Shown: in pieces, positions 38,701-45,437 of the stretch
Layout: every line of letters starts with the position of its first letter
Numbering within the stretch: the first letter of the stretch is position 1
DNA from: Paragorgia papillata
Taxonomy: Eukaryota > Cnidaria > Anthozoa > Scleralcyonacea > Coralliidae
Direction of reading: 5' to 3'
Assembly (NCBI GenBank): GCA_035771165.1
Contig: JAWNZC010000238.1
Span: forward strand, 2,990,001 to 3,054,000
DNA length: 64,000 nucleotides
Program-made: the position numbers and the translations under genes
The notes under the pieces: model-generated
Database searches by the model: none
Told to the model about the DNA's origin: nothing
The model's input: the letters and a program-made list of their open reading frames with translations, nothing else

Positions 38701-38873
38701 TTATTTTTTATTGTGAATTATATTATAAAGAAGTGGGGTTTTTTCACATTTTTTGTTGTTTAGTAAAAAATCCTGAAAAAGGATGGTTTCCTAGAAATTG
38801 CACGATCCGAGAAAAAGACGACAGTGATATGGAGTTGAGCAAACAGAAAGAAAAGAAGCCAAAACACGAATGA
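21945..38873 (+). CDS. ZDHHC6: ZDHHC6-type palmitoyltransferase, 11 exons
   Basis: DHHC S-acyltransferase; the family member ZDHHC6 palmitoylates ER proteins such as calnexin. Exons: 21945-22169, 24343-24434, 25778-25934, 29808-29945, 30850-30903, 31625-31699, 32461-32541, 34535-34576, 35046-35191, 36612-36655, 38764-38873. All phases match, giving 387 residues against 413 in human. Two membrane segments lie in exon 1, the zinc-binding Cys-rich domain and catalytic DHHC ([15 protein letters not shown]) in exons 2-3, a third segment in exon 3 and a fourth in exon 4. The C-terminal SH3-like region typical of ZDHHC6 follows ([35 protein letters not shown]). The start is the ATG at 21945, about 16 residues shorter than human, so an upstream exon cannot be excluded. 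The loop between exons 3 and 4 is about 14 residues shorter than human; a small phase-0 exon in that intron could be missing. Confidence 0.93.
22356..22457 (+). repeat. Tandem repeat, about 46-base unit
   Basis: Three partial units of AAAAAATCTCAAAATTTTGT separated by CGCAGGGCCGGGGTGGTC. Confidence 0.7.
22556..22879. mobile_element. hAT-like MITE
   Basis: Inverted ends CAGGGGTTCTGGAAGC and GCTTCCAGAGCCCCTG; flanks CACAAATT and TACAAATT (7 of 8). Interior carries repeated GACACCCAC. Within ZDHHC6 intron 1. Confidence 0.7.
22919..23455. mobile_element. Inverted-repeat element with hammerhead-like ends
   Basis: The outer about 60 bases are inverted (TTTTGTGGAAACACCA with TGGTGTTTCCACAAAA; AAATATTTATTTGC mirrored). 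The left end contains the hammerhead-like motif on the minus strand; the right end keeps a decayed counterpart at about 23398-23425. A Penelope-like or retrozyme-like origin is inferred; no reverse transcriptase is present. Confidence 0.5.
22962..23009 (-). ncRNA. Hammerhead-ribozyme-like motif (best copy)
   Basis: On the minus strand, core CTGATGA (23002-22996) is preceded by ATTTGCT (23009-23003). The matching AGCAAAT (22968-22962) follows the 3' core, giving a perfect 7-bp stem I. Stem II is GCCTG paired with CAGGC around a 6-base loop. GAAAAC then TT gives a minimal stem III with a U before the predicted cut. Very short stem III is known in hammerheads of Penelope-like elements. It lies near one end of the 22919-23455 inverted-repeat element. 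Confidence 0.55.
23528..23879. mobile_element. MITE with AAGGCCCTGTTTACATG ends
   Basis: Left AAGGCCCTGTTTACATGAAG mirrors right CTTCATGTAAATAGGGCCTT. Interior has several CAATCAGAT/ATCTGATTG-like pairs. Confidence 0.65.
23884..24245. mobile_element. 5'-truncated piggyBac-like MITE
   Basis: Matches the 36703 copy from its internal TGTCATACTT to the right TTAA (24242-24245). It directly follows another MITE at 23528-23879. Confidence 0.6.
26155..26484. mobile_element. TTAA-bounded long palindrome
   Basis: TTAA, then AGTGCCTATG, and CATAGGCACT, TTAA at the right. The arms, about 150 bases each, are almost perfect mirror complements, so nearly the same ORF appears on both strands. Confidence 0.75.
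26481..26954. mobile_element. TTAA-bounded piggyBac-like MITE abutting the previous one
   Basis: Shares TTAA 26481-26484 with the preceding element and ends at TTAA 26951-26954. Termini AGTGCCTATG are the same but the interior is the more common family type (arms of about 200 bases). Confidence 0.75.
27511..28275. mobile_element. Nested pair of inverted-repeat elements in ZDHHC6 intron 3
   Basis: Outer arms ATTACGGATGTCACCAAACT and its mirror at about 28250. Inner element about 27830-28184 has ends AAGCCCCGCACAGACGACC and inverse, filled with TTGTCAAGGAAAACTTG units. The rest of this intron (26960-27500, 28280-29330) holds AT-rich DNA and short palindromes but no exon I can support. Confidence 0.6.
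29337..29745. mobile_element. hAT-like MITE next to ZDHHC6 exon 4
   Basis: Ends CAGGGACGTAGCCAG and CTGGCTACGTCCCTG; flanks GTCATGAC and GTGATGCC match at 6 of 8. It contains an 18-G run (29697-29714) and ends 62 bases before the exon at 29808. Confidence 0.7.
30060..30610 (+). repeat. GAAGT repeat with a 29-G run
   Basis: G run at 30084-30112, then GAAGT units with GACGT and CAATAAAGT variants in longer-period blocks (about 110 bases). Confidence 0.85.
30623..30732. repeat. Short fold-back
   Basis: TCCGCAGAGGCTTCGAGGG mirrors CCCTCGAAGCCTCTGCGG. Confidence 0.6.
31293..31560 (+). repeat. TTTG microsatellite
   Basis: Long TTTG run before the ZDHHC6 exon at 31625, breaking up into TTCG/TTTA variants. 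Confidence 0.9.
31950..32420. mobile_element. TTAA-bounded piggyBac-like MITE
   Basis: TTAA, AGGGGATTGGCA ... TGCCAATGTCCT, TTAA. Interior carries the family block AGTTTGTCTAATTTGAAAGA. It ends 41 bases before the ZDHHC6 exon at 32461. Confidence 0.7.
32626..32706. repeat. AT dinucleotide repeat
   Basis: About 40 uninterrupted AT units next to the pol remnant. Confidence 0.95.
32707..32950 (-). pseudogene. Ty3/gypsy-type pol remnant (integrase)
   Basis: The minus strand reads a H2C2 zinc-domain-like stretch ([18 protein letters not shown], then [10 protein letters not shown]). It then jumps to a piece of the integrase core ([10 protein letters not shown]) that lies in another frame and is preceded by an in-frame TAG. 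Most of the region normally between these two segments is missing. So this is a dead, internally deleted copy carrying a frameshift and a nonsense codon, abutting an AT microsatellite in a ZDHHC6 intron. Confidence 0.75.
33162..33475. mobile_element. Mutator-like MITE, family 2
   Basis: Element 33171-33466 has ends TACCCTGCGAGCAGAGCC and inverse, with flanks CAACGATCG and CCACGATCG (8 of 9). It is nested in a CGATCGC-rich fold-back (about 32970-33530). Confidence 0.75.
33526..33856. mobile_element. Right half of a piggyBac-like MITE joined to a small TTAA element
   Basis: 33526-33759 matches the right part of the 36703 copy. TTAA at 33756-33759 also starts a 100-bp palindrome (CTCATTCCTGTCC ... 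GGACAGGAAAGAG) ending in TTAA at 33853-33856. Confidence 0.6.
33863..34262 (-). mobile_element. tRNA-SINE-like copies in a ZDHHC6 intron
   Basis: A segment with TATTGGGACTCCCGGC (about 33868) recurs as TATTGGGACCCCCGGCC (about 34195). Just before the second copy the minus strand reads GGAGACCTTGGTTCGATTCC, a box B-like sequence. This suggests two related SINE copies, the second more complete. Confidence 0.4.
34590..34970 (+). repeat. GAAGT repeat
   Basis: GAAGT/GACGT units as at 30060, in the intron after the ZDHHC6 exon ending at 34576. Confidence 0.85.
35945..36465. mobile_element. hAT-like element made of GATCCG-rich repeats
   Basis: Ends TAGTGGTGTGCG and CGCACACCTCTA with flanks GTTTTAAC and GTGTGAAC (6 of 8). 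Both arms are dense in CCGATCCGATCC units. It is nested in a larger inverted-repeat element (about 35336-36555) with ends like CGTTCACAGTATACC. Confidence 0.6.
36703..37196. mobile_element. TTAA-bounded piggyBac-like MITE
   Basis: TTAA, AGTGATTATGCAACGAAA ... then TTAA at 37193. A full-length copy of the subfamily seen truncated at 23884 and 33526. Confidence 0.7.
37463..37496 (+). ncRNA. Hammerhead-like motif, related copy
   Basis: CTGACGA at 37466-37472, stem II GGGC with GCTC (one G-U pair) around CTTC, then GAAACGTT. TCT before and AGA after form a 3-bp inner stem I. Weaker than the other copies because base 10.1 is not paired. Confidence 0.35.
37996..38261. mobile_element. Mariner-like MITE (TA target)
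   Basis: TA, then CAGTGTGTATCAAAAAAA, and the inverse then TA. It interrupts a tandem repeat with ACTTAATGTCTGATCCCTCG units (about 37900-38460). Confidence 0.7.
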
Positions 38874-38989
38874 GCTGGGAGTTGCAACGATTATTTGCTA
38901 AAACTGCGATAGATATAGGAGTCCCTTCGAGGTAGAGGTGTCGAGGTAGAAGGTAGTGACTGAAGAAGGTCGATGCCTGAAGTTTGTTA

Positions 38990-39247
38990 AAAATGAAACG
39001 AAAATTTAGTCTGTCTTTTTTGAAAGAACACTTAAAATTATATAGAGTAACATCTTTTGCAGTTTTTCGTTTCCTTGCTTTGTTCTTGAGATATTTTAGT
39101 TTGTTTGATATGCAAATTAAAGGCACATGCAGTGTCACCGTGAGGCAAACTTGAAAAAATTCAAGTTCACATGATTAAATTATGGTGAATTCAAAACTTG
39201 GGACTAAATAGTCCGTAAGAAAATGCACTAATGACTTACTTGCTTAA
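38990..39247. repeat. Decayed piggyBac-like MITE downstream of ZDHHC6
   Basis: Contains the family block TCTTGAGATATTTTAGTTTG and GGACTAAATAGTCC, the latter also at about 27055-27075 in opposite orientation. Confidence 0.45.
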
Positions 39248-39348
39248 AGGCCTGGCCAAACGCTTTCAACATTTCATGCAACATCGTTCAACATTGTTGA
39301 ACGCATGTTGAACGAAAATTTGAACATGTTCAAATTTCGTTCAACAAC

Positions 39349-39729
39349 CAGGGGCGGATCTAGGATTGTTGAAAGGGGGGTGTCCTAGGACGAAGCCGAC
39401 CCTTCTAGGGGGTTCTGGGGGCATGCTCCCCGGAAATTTTTAAGTTCTTGGGTCTCTGAAATGGCATTTCCAGGAATTTGAGAGCCATTTGAGGGCACGT
39501 TTGAGCACTCCGCAGTATAGAAAAAAGGTTATATTTTTGGGTTACTTGTACTTACAGTATAAAATATTTATGTAAACACTTAAAAAACAACAAATGAAAA
39601 CTGCAACTTCACGGTCAACTAGAGCTGTTAGACCTGCAATAATTATATTTAGCGTCTTTTAATAATTTTTTCTAGACCAAAGAGGGGGGTGGCTAGCCAC
39701 CCAATCCACCACCCCTAAATCCGCCCCTG
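39349..39729. mobile_element. hAT-like MITE nested in a TTCAAC-rich MITE
   Basis: Ends CAGGGGCGGATCTAGG and CTAAATCCGCCCCTG. The flanks share ACAAC. The host element, about 39247-39760, is rich in CAACATTGTTGAAC palindromes. Confidence 0.6.
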
Positions 39730-39915
39730 ACAACGTTCAACATCATTGAACAGGGTGGCCATTATGAATATTATTCCTTTCCTTTGTACACAAATTATTT
39801 TTTTTGATATATTTTTTGTGTAGTGCAAAACTATTAATTAAGCGGTAATTTAATACCTGACGCTGTGCATTTCAACATTTTGACGTCGTAAATGCATATT
39901 GAGCTATAGGAGAAG

Positions 39916-40254
39916 GTTTGATATCTTTTCTATTATCAAACCAAATTAATTTGAATGAAGCAAGTGGATGTGTTTCGCCCACAACACTAAACATGTAGAT
40001 AGATCTTCAGGTGATTATTATATTTGATAATAGCAAAGATATATAACTTTTTCGATAACTCATTATGCACATGTGTCGTCAAAATGTGTAATTTGCATAT
40101 CAAACATTCATAATAAACATTCATAATTTGCATAATCAAATATAATAATGACTTGAAGATCCCCATATGTTTTGTATTCACTATTGTGGGCGAAACACAT
40201 CCACTTGCTTCATTCAAATTAATTTGGTTTGATAATAGAAAAGATATCTAACCT
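39916..40254. repeat. Long near-perfect fold-back
   Basis: Left arm with GAAGCAAGTGGATGTGTTTC and right arm with GAAACACATCCACTTGCTTC; arms of about 75 bases with very few mismatches, implying recent origin. Followed by a half piggyBac-like copy to about 40420. Confidence 0.65.
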
Positions 40255-40429
40255 GCTCATTATGCATCTACGACAGAAAAATGTTTAATTTGCATATCAA
40301 ACAAACTAAAATATCTCAAGAACGAAGCAAGGAAACGAAAAACTGCAAAATATGTTACTCTCCCATTTTAAGTGTTCTTTCAAATAAGGCTAACTTAATT
40401 TTCGTTTCATAGGCACTATCAGTCTTCCA

Positions 40430-42230
40430 GCTTGGTGTTAGTAAAGTTTCTTTCCTTAGTTCTTGCTGTACAAGCTGTCGTAAATTGCTAACACTTCTAA
40501 CTCAGAGCTCTATACGGACCCGCAACCCTCCAAATACTACACGGGTGAAACGCCCGCGGGTTGTTCCGTACCTGCAAGCAAGTTGTAATAAGACTGTTCC
40601 AACAACCTGTCACTTGGATGTATTTTCACTGGCTGTTCCCAGTTTGTTACTGCGCTTTCCAGTTGAGTTTGGACAGCTAAAGTTTTGCCGTTAACGACCT
40701 GTTTATATGATCCTGGGATGCCCCAGTTGCCCGGGATAAACTTCATCCCGGATTTATATCACAGAATAGAAATACAACCAGAAGTCCAACTCGCGTCGGA
40801 ACCTTTGAAATTTATGTCCTCGCGCATCTTGATTCCTCGCCATCCTACAACTGCCGGGGGAACTTACCAGGATTGCGTAGGATGGCGTAGGACATTGCGT
40901 AGGATGGCGTAAAATATCGCGCCTGCGCATTGACGAAATGCGGACGTAACAAAGTGCTCGTTCCGGTTGACCGGGATGAATTTCATCCCGGGTCAAAAAG
41001 CGCGGGAATTTAAGGAAATGGAGCAAAAAAGCACATATTTCATTTTTATTCAGTGTTTTGTCTCTAGACCTGACCGTTTGGACGAAATTCTGACTGTAAT
41101 ATTCAAAGTTACAAGCATTGCAGTTCAGTAAACTTCATTCAGGTCTACCAGGATATTGCGTTTATATGGACAAACATTTGTCCCGCCTTACCGGGATCCC
41201 GGTTGCTTCAACTGTGTGTTTAAAAACTCACTCGTGCATGTTTTTTCCAAATTGCACTCGAAACCATGCTAGACCTCGGGATTTCAAGAAATTGGCGGCC
41301 TGCTGACAAAATTATCGCGATCTTTACGACAAAAATATCGAGTACGTCACGTGGTGAGGATCATGTTTACCAAGCTTCGTTGTCCATGTGTTTTTGATGC
41401 GGTGTAATTTGGTAATAAGAAGTCATTCCCGATGCCTTGATAAGGACTAGAGCGACTAAAACTCAAGCCAAAGGTACTTGTCTTGCAGCATTTTTCCTTT
41501 TTATAACCCAGTATATCAGCTTTCATTTGTTTTGATTTCCGTACTGTATCTGCTTCGCAAAGCCTCGCTTGCCGGTAGACATTACAGCAATTGTGCATTA
41601 TTGAGTTTAATAAGTAGATCAATCAATATACATAGCCGTAGCCAGATAGTATTGACACCTCTTTTATCTAGTCCTTACAATAACTGAACGTTTCAGTGTA
41701 ATACAGGAAACTAGTCAAAAATTTAGCTGTAGTTCGCTACGTAACTTCAATTGTACCCCGCTGTCTTAATACTGCCTATTAAATCTTGCTTTGTTTTGCT
41801 TTGCCGCTTGGCCGAAGCTGTCAGAAAATGGTGTTCCTTTGACAGTACTTGTCAAAACTTGAAGAAAGATAAACACTTTAGGTCGTTATATAGGTTTTCT
41901 GTACACGGAAAGCTTTTGGGTCTACACATTTGTATAAAGAACAGCATTTATAAGCAGGATATGTCATCATTTAAACATCATCCCCTATGACCTTTTGCCC
42001 GCCTTTTGTGAATATGAAATTTTATAGCCATTTTTGTTGTTTTCAATTAATCATTTAGCCGCAGTAGATCTTTATCGCTTTCAGACTGAAATTCGTTTTG
42101 TGGTATCAGCACAGACTTTAATGTTATAAAACATTTCTGTGGGGTTTTGTTGGCACTGTTTTGTTTTAAGTTAAATAATTAGGAACATCTGTTTCAATTA
42201 CATGTATTCCAATGATTTTTCATGAATTGT
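40430..42230. other. No recognised gene; repeat fragments
   Basis: Holds a half copy of the 46482 family (40755-40905) and a CTGCAAGCAAGTTGT segment also found near 52260. Hairpins of GGGATGAA/TTCATCCC lie at about 40735-40990, and one minus-strand ORF is at 41347. I see no splice-consistent exons. Confidence 0.4.
41347..41622 (-). other. Unassigned minus-strand ORF of 91 codons
   Basis: Open frame with CCKTSTFGLSFSRSSPYQG in its second half and a Lys/Cys-rich first half. It lies in a gene-poor stretch and matches no family I know. It may be non-coding; listed because the sequence is not simple repeat. Confidence 0.15.
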
Positions 42231-42480
42231 TTAACTCATTTCTGTCTCAGCCCACCAAAAACAGCCCCATTATTGTTTTACTCTGTCTAACACCAGACAA
42301 TCTTACTCCTCAAAGAGAGAACCCTCAGACTTCCTAGGCAGGAAATGGGTTAATAAGTGATTAACCCATTCCTGCTTGATCCTGCCAAGAACAGCCTCTT
42401 TATTGTTTTACTCTGTCTAATACCAGACAATTTTGCTCATCAAAGAGGAGAACCCTTGTATGTCTTAGGTAGCAATGGGC
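42231..42480. repeat. Two small TTAA-bounded palindromes
   Basis: 42231-42353 runs from TTAACTCATTTCTG to CAGGAAATGGGTTAA; 42361-42480 starts TTAACCCATTCCTG and decays at its right end. Same family as the repeat at 18145. Confidence 0.55.
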
Positions 42481-42502
42481 AAACCTATGTTTAAATCATC
42501 TG

Positions 42503-42585
42503 AGTCTCAGTAACTCAATAGTTAGAGTGTCTCATCAGCAATCAGAAGGTTGTAGGTTCAAGTCCTGCTTGGAAACTCAGTTTAA
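42503..42585 (+). mobile_element. tRNA-derived SINE head
   Basis: GTAACTCAATAGTTAGAGTG (box A-like) is followed 35 bases later by TTGTAGGTTCAAGTCC (box B-like) and then by a segment pairing weakly with the start (CTGAGTCTCAG and CTCAG). It has tRNA-like layout but poor stems. Confidence 0.5.
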
Positions 42586-42889
42586 GAGTAAACAACATTA
42601 ACATATCATAACTAGAAATATGTTAACACAACAACCCCTCACCCTCTTTTACACAAATTTTTGTAAAACTCCTCATTAGAAAAAATGTTTAAATTAACGC
42701 AATTACATCTTCGTGCTCTTTTTCATTGGGAGCCTGGAAATAGTCCCTTGTGTCAGAACAATTTAAACTTTTAATTAAAGTATAATATTTGAAATAAAAA
42801 AAAATTGTTTAACTCTAATTTTTAAAGAAAAAAGTAATAAATAAAAAAATAAATTTCAAGACAATAATTATTCAGAAAAAAAGTAGACA

Positions 42890-42990
42890 TGAAGAAAATT
42901 GCAGATTGCATCCATGGTTTGAACTCATACCAATGATTCCCGCATGCAAACCGATGATGTTACCACCAGACCACGGAAGCAGGCATTGAA
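42890..42990 (-). mobile_element. tRNA-derived SINE head
   Basis: The minus strand reads TGGTCTGGTGGTAACATC (box A-like) then GAGTTCAAACCATGG (box B-like). Stems are imperfect, so a SINE is preferred to a tRNA gene. Confidence 0.45.
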
Positions 42991-43627
42991 ATATCAACAA
43001 AATATTAGGGTTATATTATACAGTTCTTTCTTTCCATGTTTACAAAGAACATTGCTAGAGCAGCTAAATGTTTGCATTTTTCAAAGGCATTGAATATTTG
43101 AATTGATTGAAAACTACTCAAACATCTGACTGGCTGCCACAGCTATATTCATTTATGGCACTTCAAATTCATTTGGAATAGCAAAAACAAATTTCATCCC
43201 TAAATCTGAAATGTTGAAACTGTTTTTTGAAACTGTTTTCACTGTAGACCTTAGTTTTATACATCTGTAATATTTTGACATGCAGCATTTATATGTTTTA
43301 CAGACGAAAAATTGTTCCTTTTCTGATTTTTATGCTAAATTATAAACAAGCTAGGCTAAGTTACAAGTGGTTTTACTGTAAGAAAAATATTTAGAAGGAG
43401 ATAAGATGGTAGCCACAGGTAAAACATACAATGGGCAAGTGAAAACATAACGAATATGTTTAAAATACTTCAAGGACAATACACAAAATAGAAAACAAAA
43501 TTACTGTGTAAACAGTGACAGGATATATTAAAAACAGTTTGTGATTTAATACTGAAAGTGGCCGCTCTATATTTTTAACGTAAGCTTATTATAACCTTTT
43601 TGGCCTTTTTCTCCGTTGTTTTTTTTG

Positions 43628-43868
43628 CTATTGCTTTTTCCTTCTTTTGGGTTTCGGCATGACAGGTTTTCTTCTACTAAGTACTAAGGATGTTGTTTCT
43701 GCTTTATATGTAAACATTGATTTTTTTCTGTCCTTGTTTCTGTATGGAATATACATACATGTATCCAAAAAAAGCCTTTTCTGAAATCTTTTTGCCGAGA
43801 ACAAATTATGTTGTTGATGTTTTTTGTCAAGAATAGATTTTATTGTTCCCAGTGTCCCACAATCCTTA
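43628..43868 (-). CDS. Possible terminal exon, unknown protein
   Basis: On the minus strand a TGTGCAG acceptor at 43869-43875 is followed by an open frame of about 79 residues ending in a stop. It contains SILDKKHQQHNLFSAKRFQK and the basic tail PVMPKPKRRKKQ, which could be a nuclear-localisation-like cluster. The composition looks protein-like, not repeat-like. I found no convincing upstream exon between 43900 and 45400 and recognise no family. It could be a mobile-element exon or chance. Confidence 0.3.
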
Positions 43869-44059
43869 CTGCACAAGTGAACGTACCATGCATGGGAATA
43901 AATAAACATTCAGATCACAGAAATTTGTTTGCATATCACGCTTGTCCATGCATGTAAAAGGACTCCACGTGTGTCGAGATTAGCACCCTCACCTGGCTCT
44001 GGGCCTTCAGCCCTATGCCCGGGCTCTGGGATAAAGTAAATGGTTTGAACCCAGGATTT

Positions 44060-44262
44060 ATAACATGTTTGAGAAAGTTGCTTGTCTAGGTTAGAGTAGT
44101 CTTGAGAAAGACTGTTGGTGGTGGTACCTGACCAAAACCTTTCACTTGACTCTGAAGATGACTGCCGCTGAGGCTGTTGAAACATCAGTGACTACCACAA
44201 CTAACAGTCTTTCTCAAGACTACTCTAACCCAGACGAGCAACTTCCTCAAACATGTTATTAT
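44060..44262. repeat. Fold-back with hammerhead-like centre
   Basis: Arms AACATGTTTGAGAAAGTTGC and GCAACTTCCTCAAACATGTT, plus GAGTAGTCTTGAGAAAGACT mirrored. Confidence 0.6.
44149..44190 (+). ncRNA. Hammerhead-like motif, related copy
   Basis: CTGAAGA at 44152-44158, stem II GACTGCC with GGCTGTT (one mismatch and one G-U pair), then GAAACATC. ACT before and AGT after pair as inner stem I. It sits in the middle of the 44060-44262 fold-back. Confidence 0.35.
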
Positions 44263-44449
44263 ATTATCATCAGACACGGACTGGACTTAAAATATTTACA
44301 GTACCGGGAAATGGCCACTGGAAGGCCCCACCATAATAAAATGCATTTCTATGTTGGGTGCATGGGGCATCTTGGCCAGTGGGCAAACAATGGTGTACTT
44401 CATGTTAACACCACATAACAGTTAATAGACATATTACATACCAGCGATT

Positions 44450-45009
44450 ATATTAGTGGGCCCCCACTTACTCAGGATTGAAATGTTCCGGGGTCGGGGT
44501 CAATACTCAGGCAGCCATCTCTATAGCCGAGGAACTTGTTCTCAGATTTACAAACTCAAAACAGCATTTTTATACCAAAAAAATTATTTTAGTTTACCCG
44601 CTTAAGGGAACTTACTTCAGATAAGCAGGGGCCCACACAAGGACAGGAGCAAGGGGCCCACCGGGAAATTTCCCAGTGTACCAGTCTGTGCCTGAGCTAC
44701 CGTACATGACTATGTCTACAAATTTATTATCTTTAATGTCCTAATAACTCCCTTTATAATATACTATGTACCAGTATGGTAGGTTGCATCTTATTCACGC
44801 TGTGATTGGTCAGCTATTGTGTTTATATCAGGCTTTATACAATACCCTGGTTGCCATGCGTGTTTTCATTGGTGGTTGCCCATGATTTATTAGAGGACAG
44901 ACACATGGATCATGTCAGCTGACTTGCTTTTTTCTTTCTTCACGCCCCAAATCTCGACAAGAGTTTTGATAAAAACTCTTTAAATTTTTTAAACAAATAG
45001 ATTCCATTT

Positions 45010-45046
<37 letters not shown>

Positions 45047-45205
45047 CTGTTCCACTTTGTGACGTCATCCACTCATCTGTGCATCTATAACTGAACAGAC
45101 AATGGCAAAATGGACTGTAAAACACAGTTGTGATGTCACAGCACATTTCTTAGTGTTAATTATTTCATAAATGAAACAGAAAATGTACACCATGTGTTTA
45201 TATAA
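44450..45205. repeat. MITE fragments upstream of the coiled-coil gene
   Basis: 44455-44640 has inverted GGGCCCCCACTTACT and AGCAGGGGCCCACAC. 44780-45205 resembles the palindromes at 21356-21650 (GCTGTGATTGGTCA, GTGTTTATATAACC). A TTG microsatellite sits at 45009-45045. Confidence 0.45.
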
Positions 45206-45437
45206 CCCATAGTCAATTGAGATATATGGTCTGGAAACTCAGCAAACTTCAAAGTGCCTATAATGAGCTGTGATTTTATGTTGAACCGTACACTGTTCAC
45301 ATCCTTTGTTTTATGTTTATTATTGCCTACTCAGCACTCTACGTCATTTCTACACTCTTAGATAATAATAAAAAAAAACTGTGGCCATTTTCTATTTCTT
45401 AAATATCTCCATATTTCATATTTCGTAGCTTTATAAA

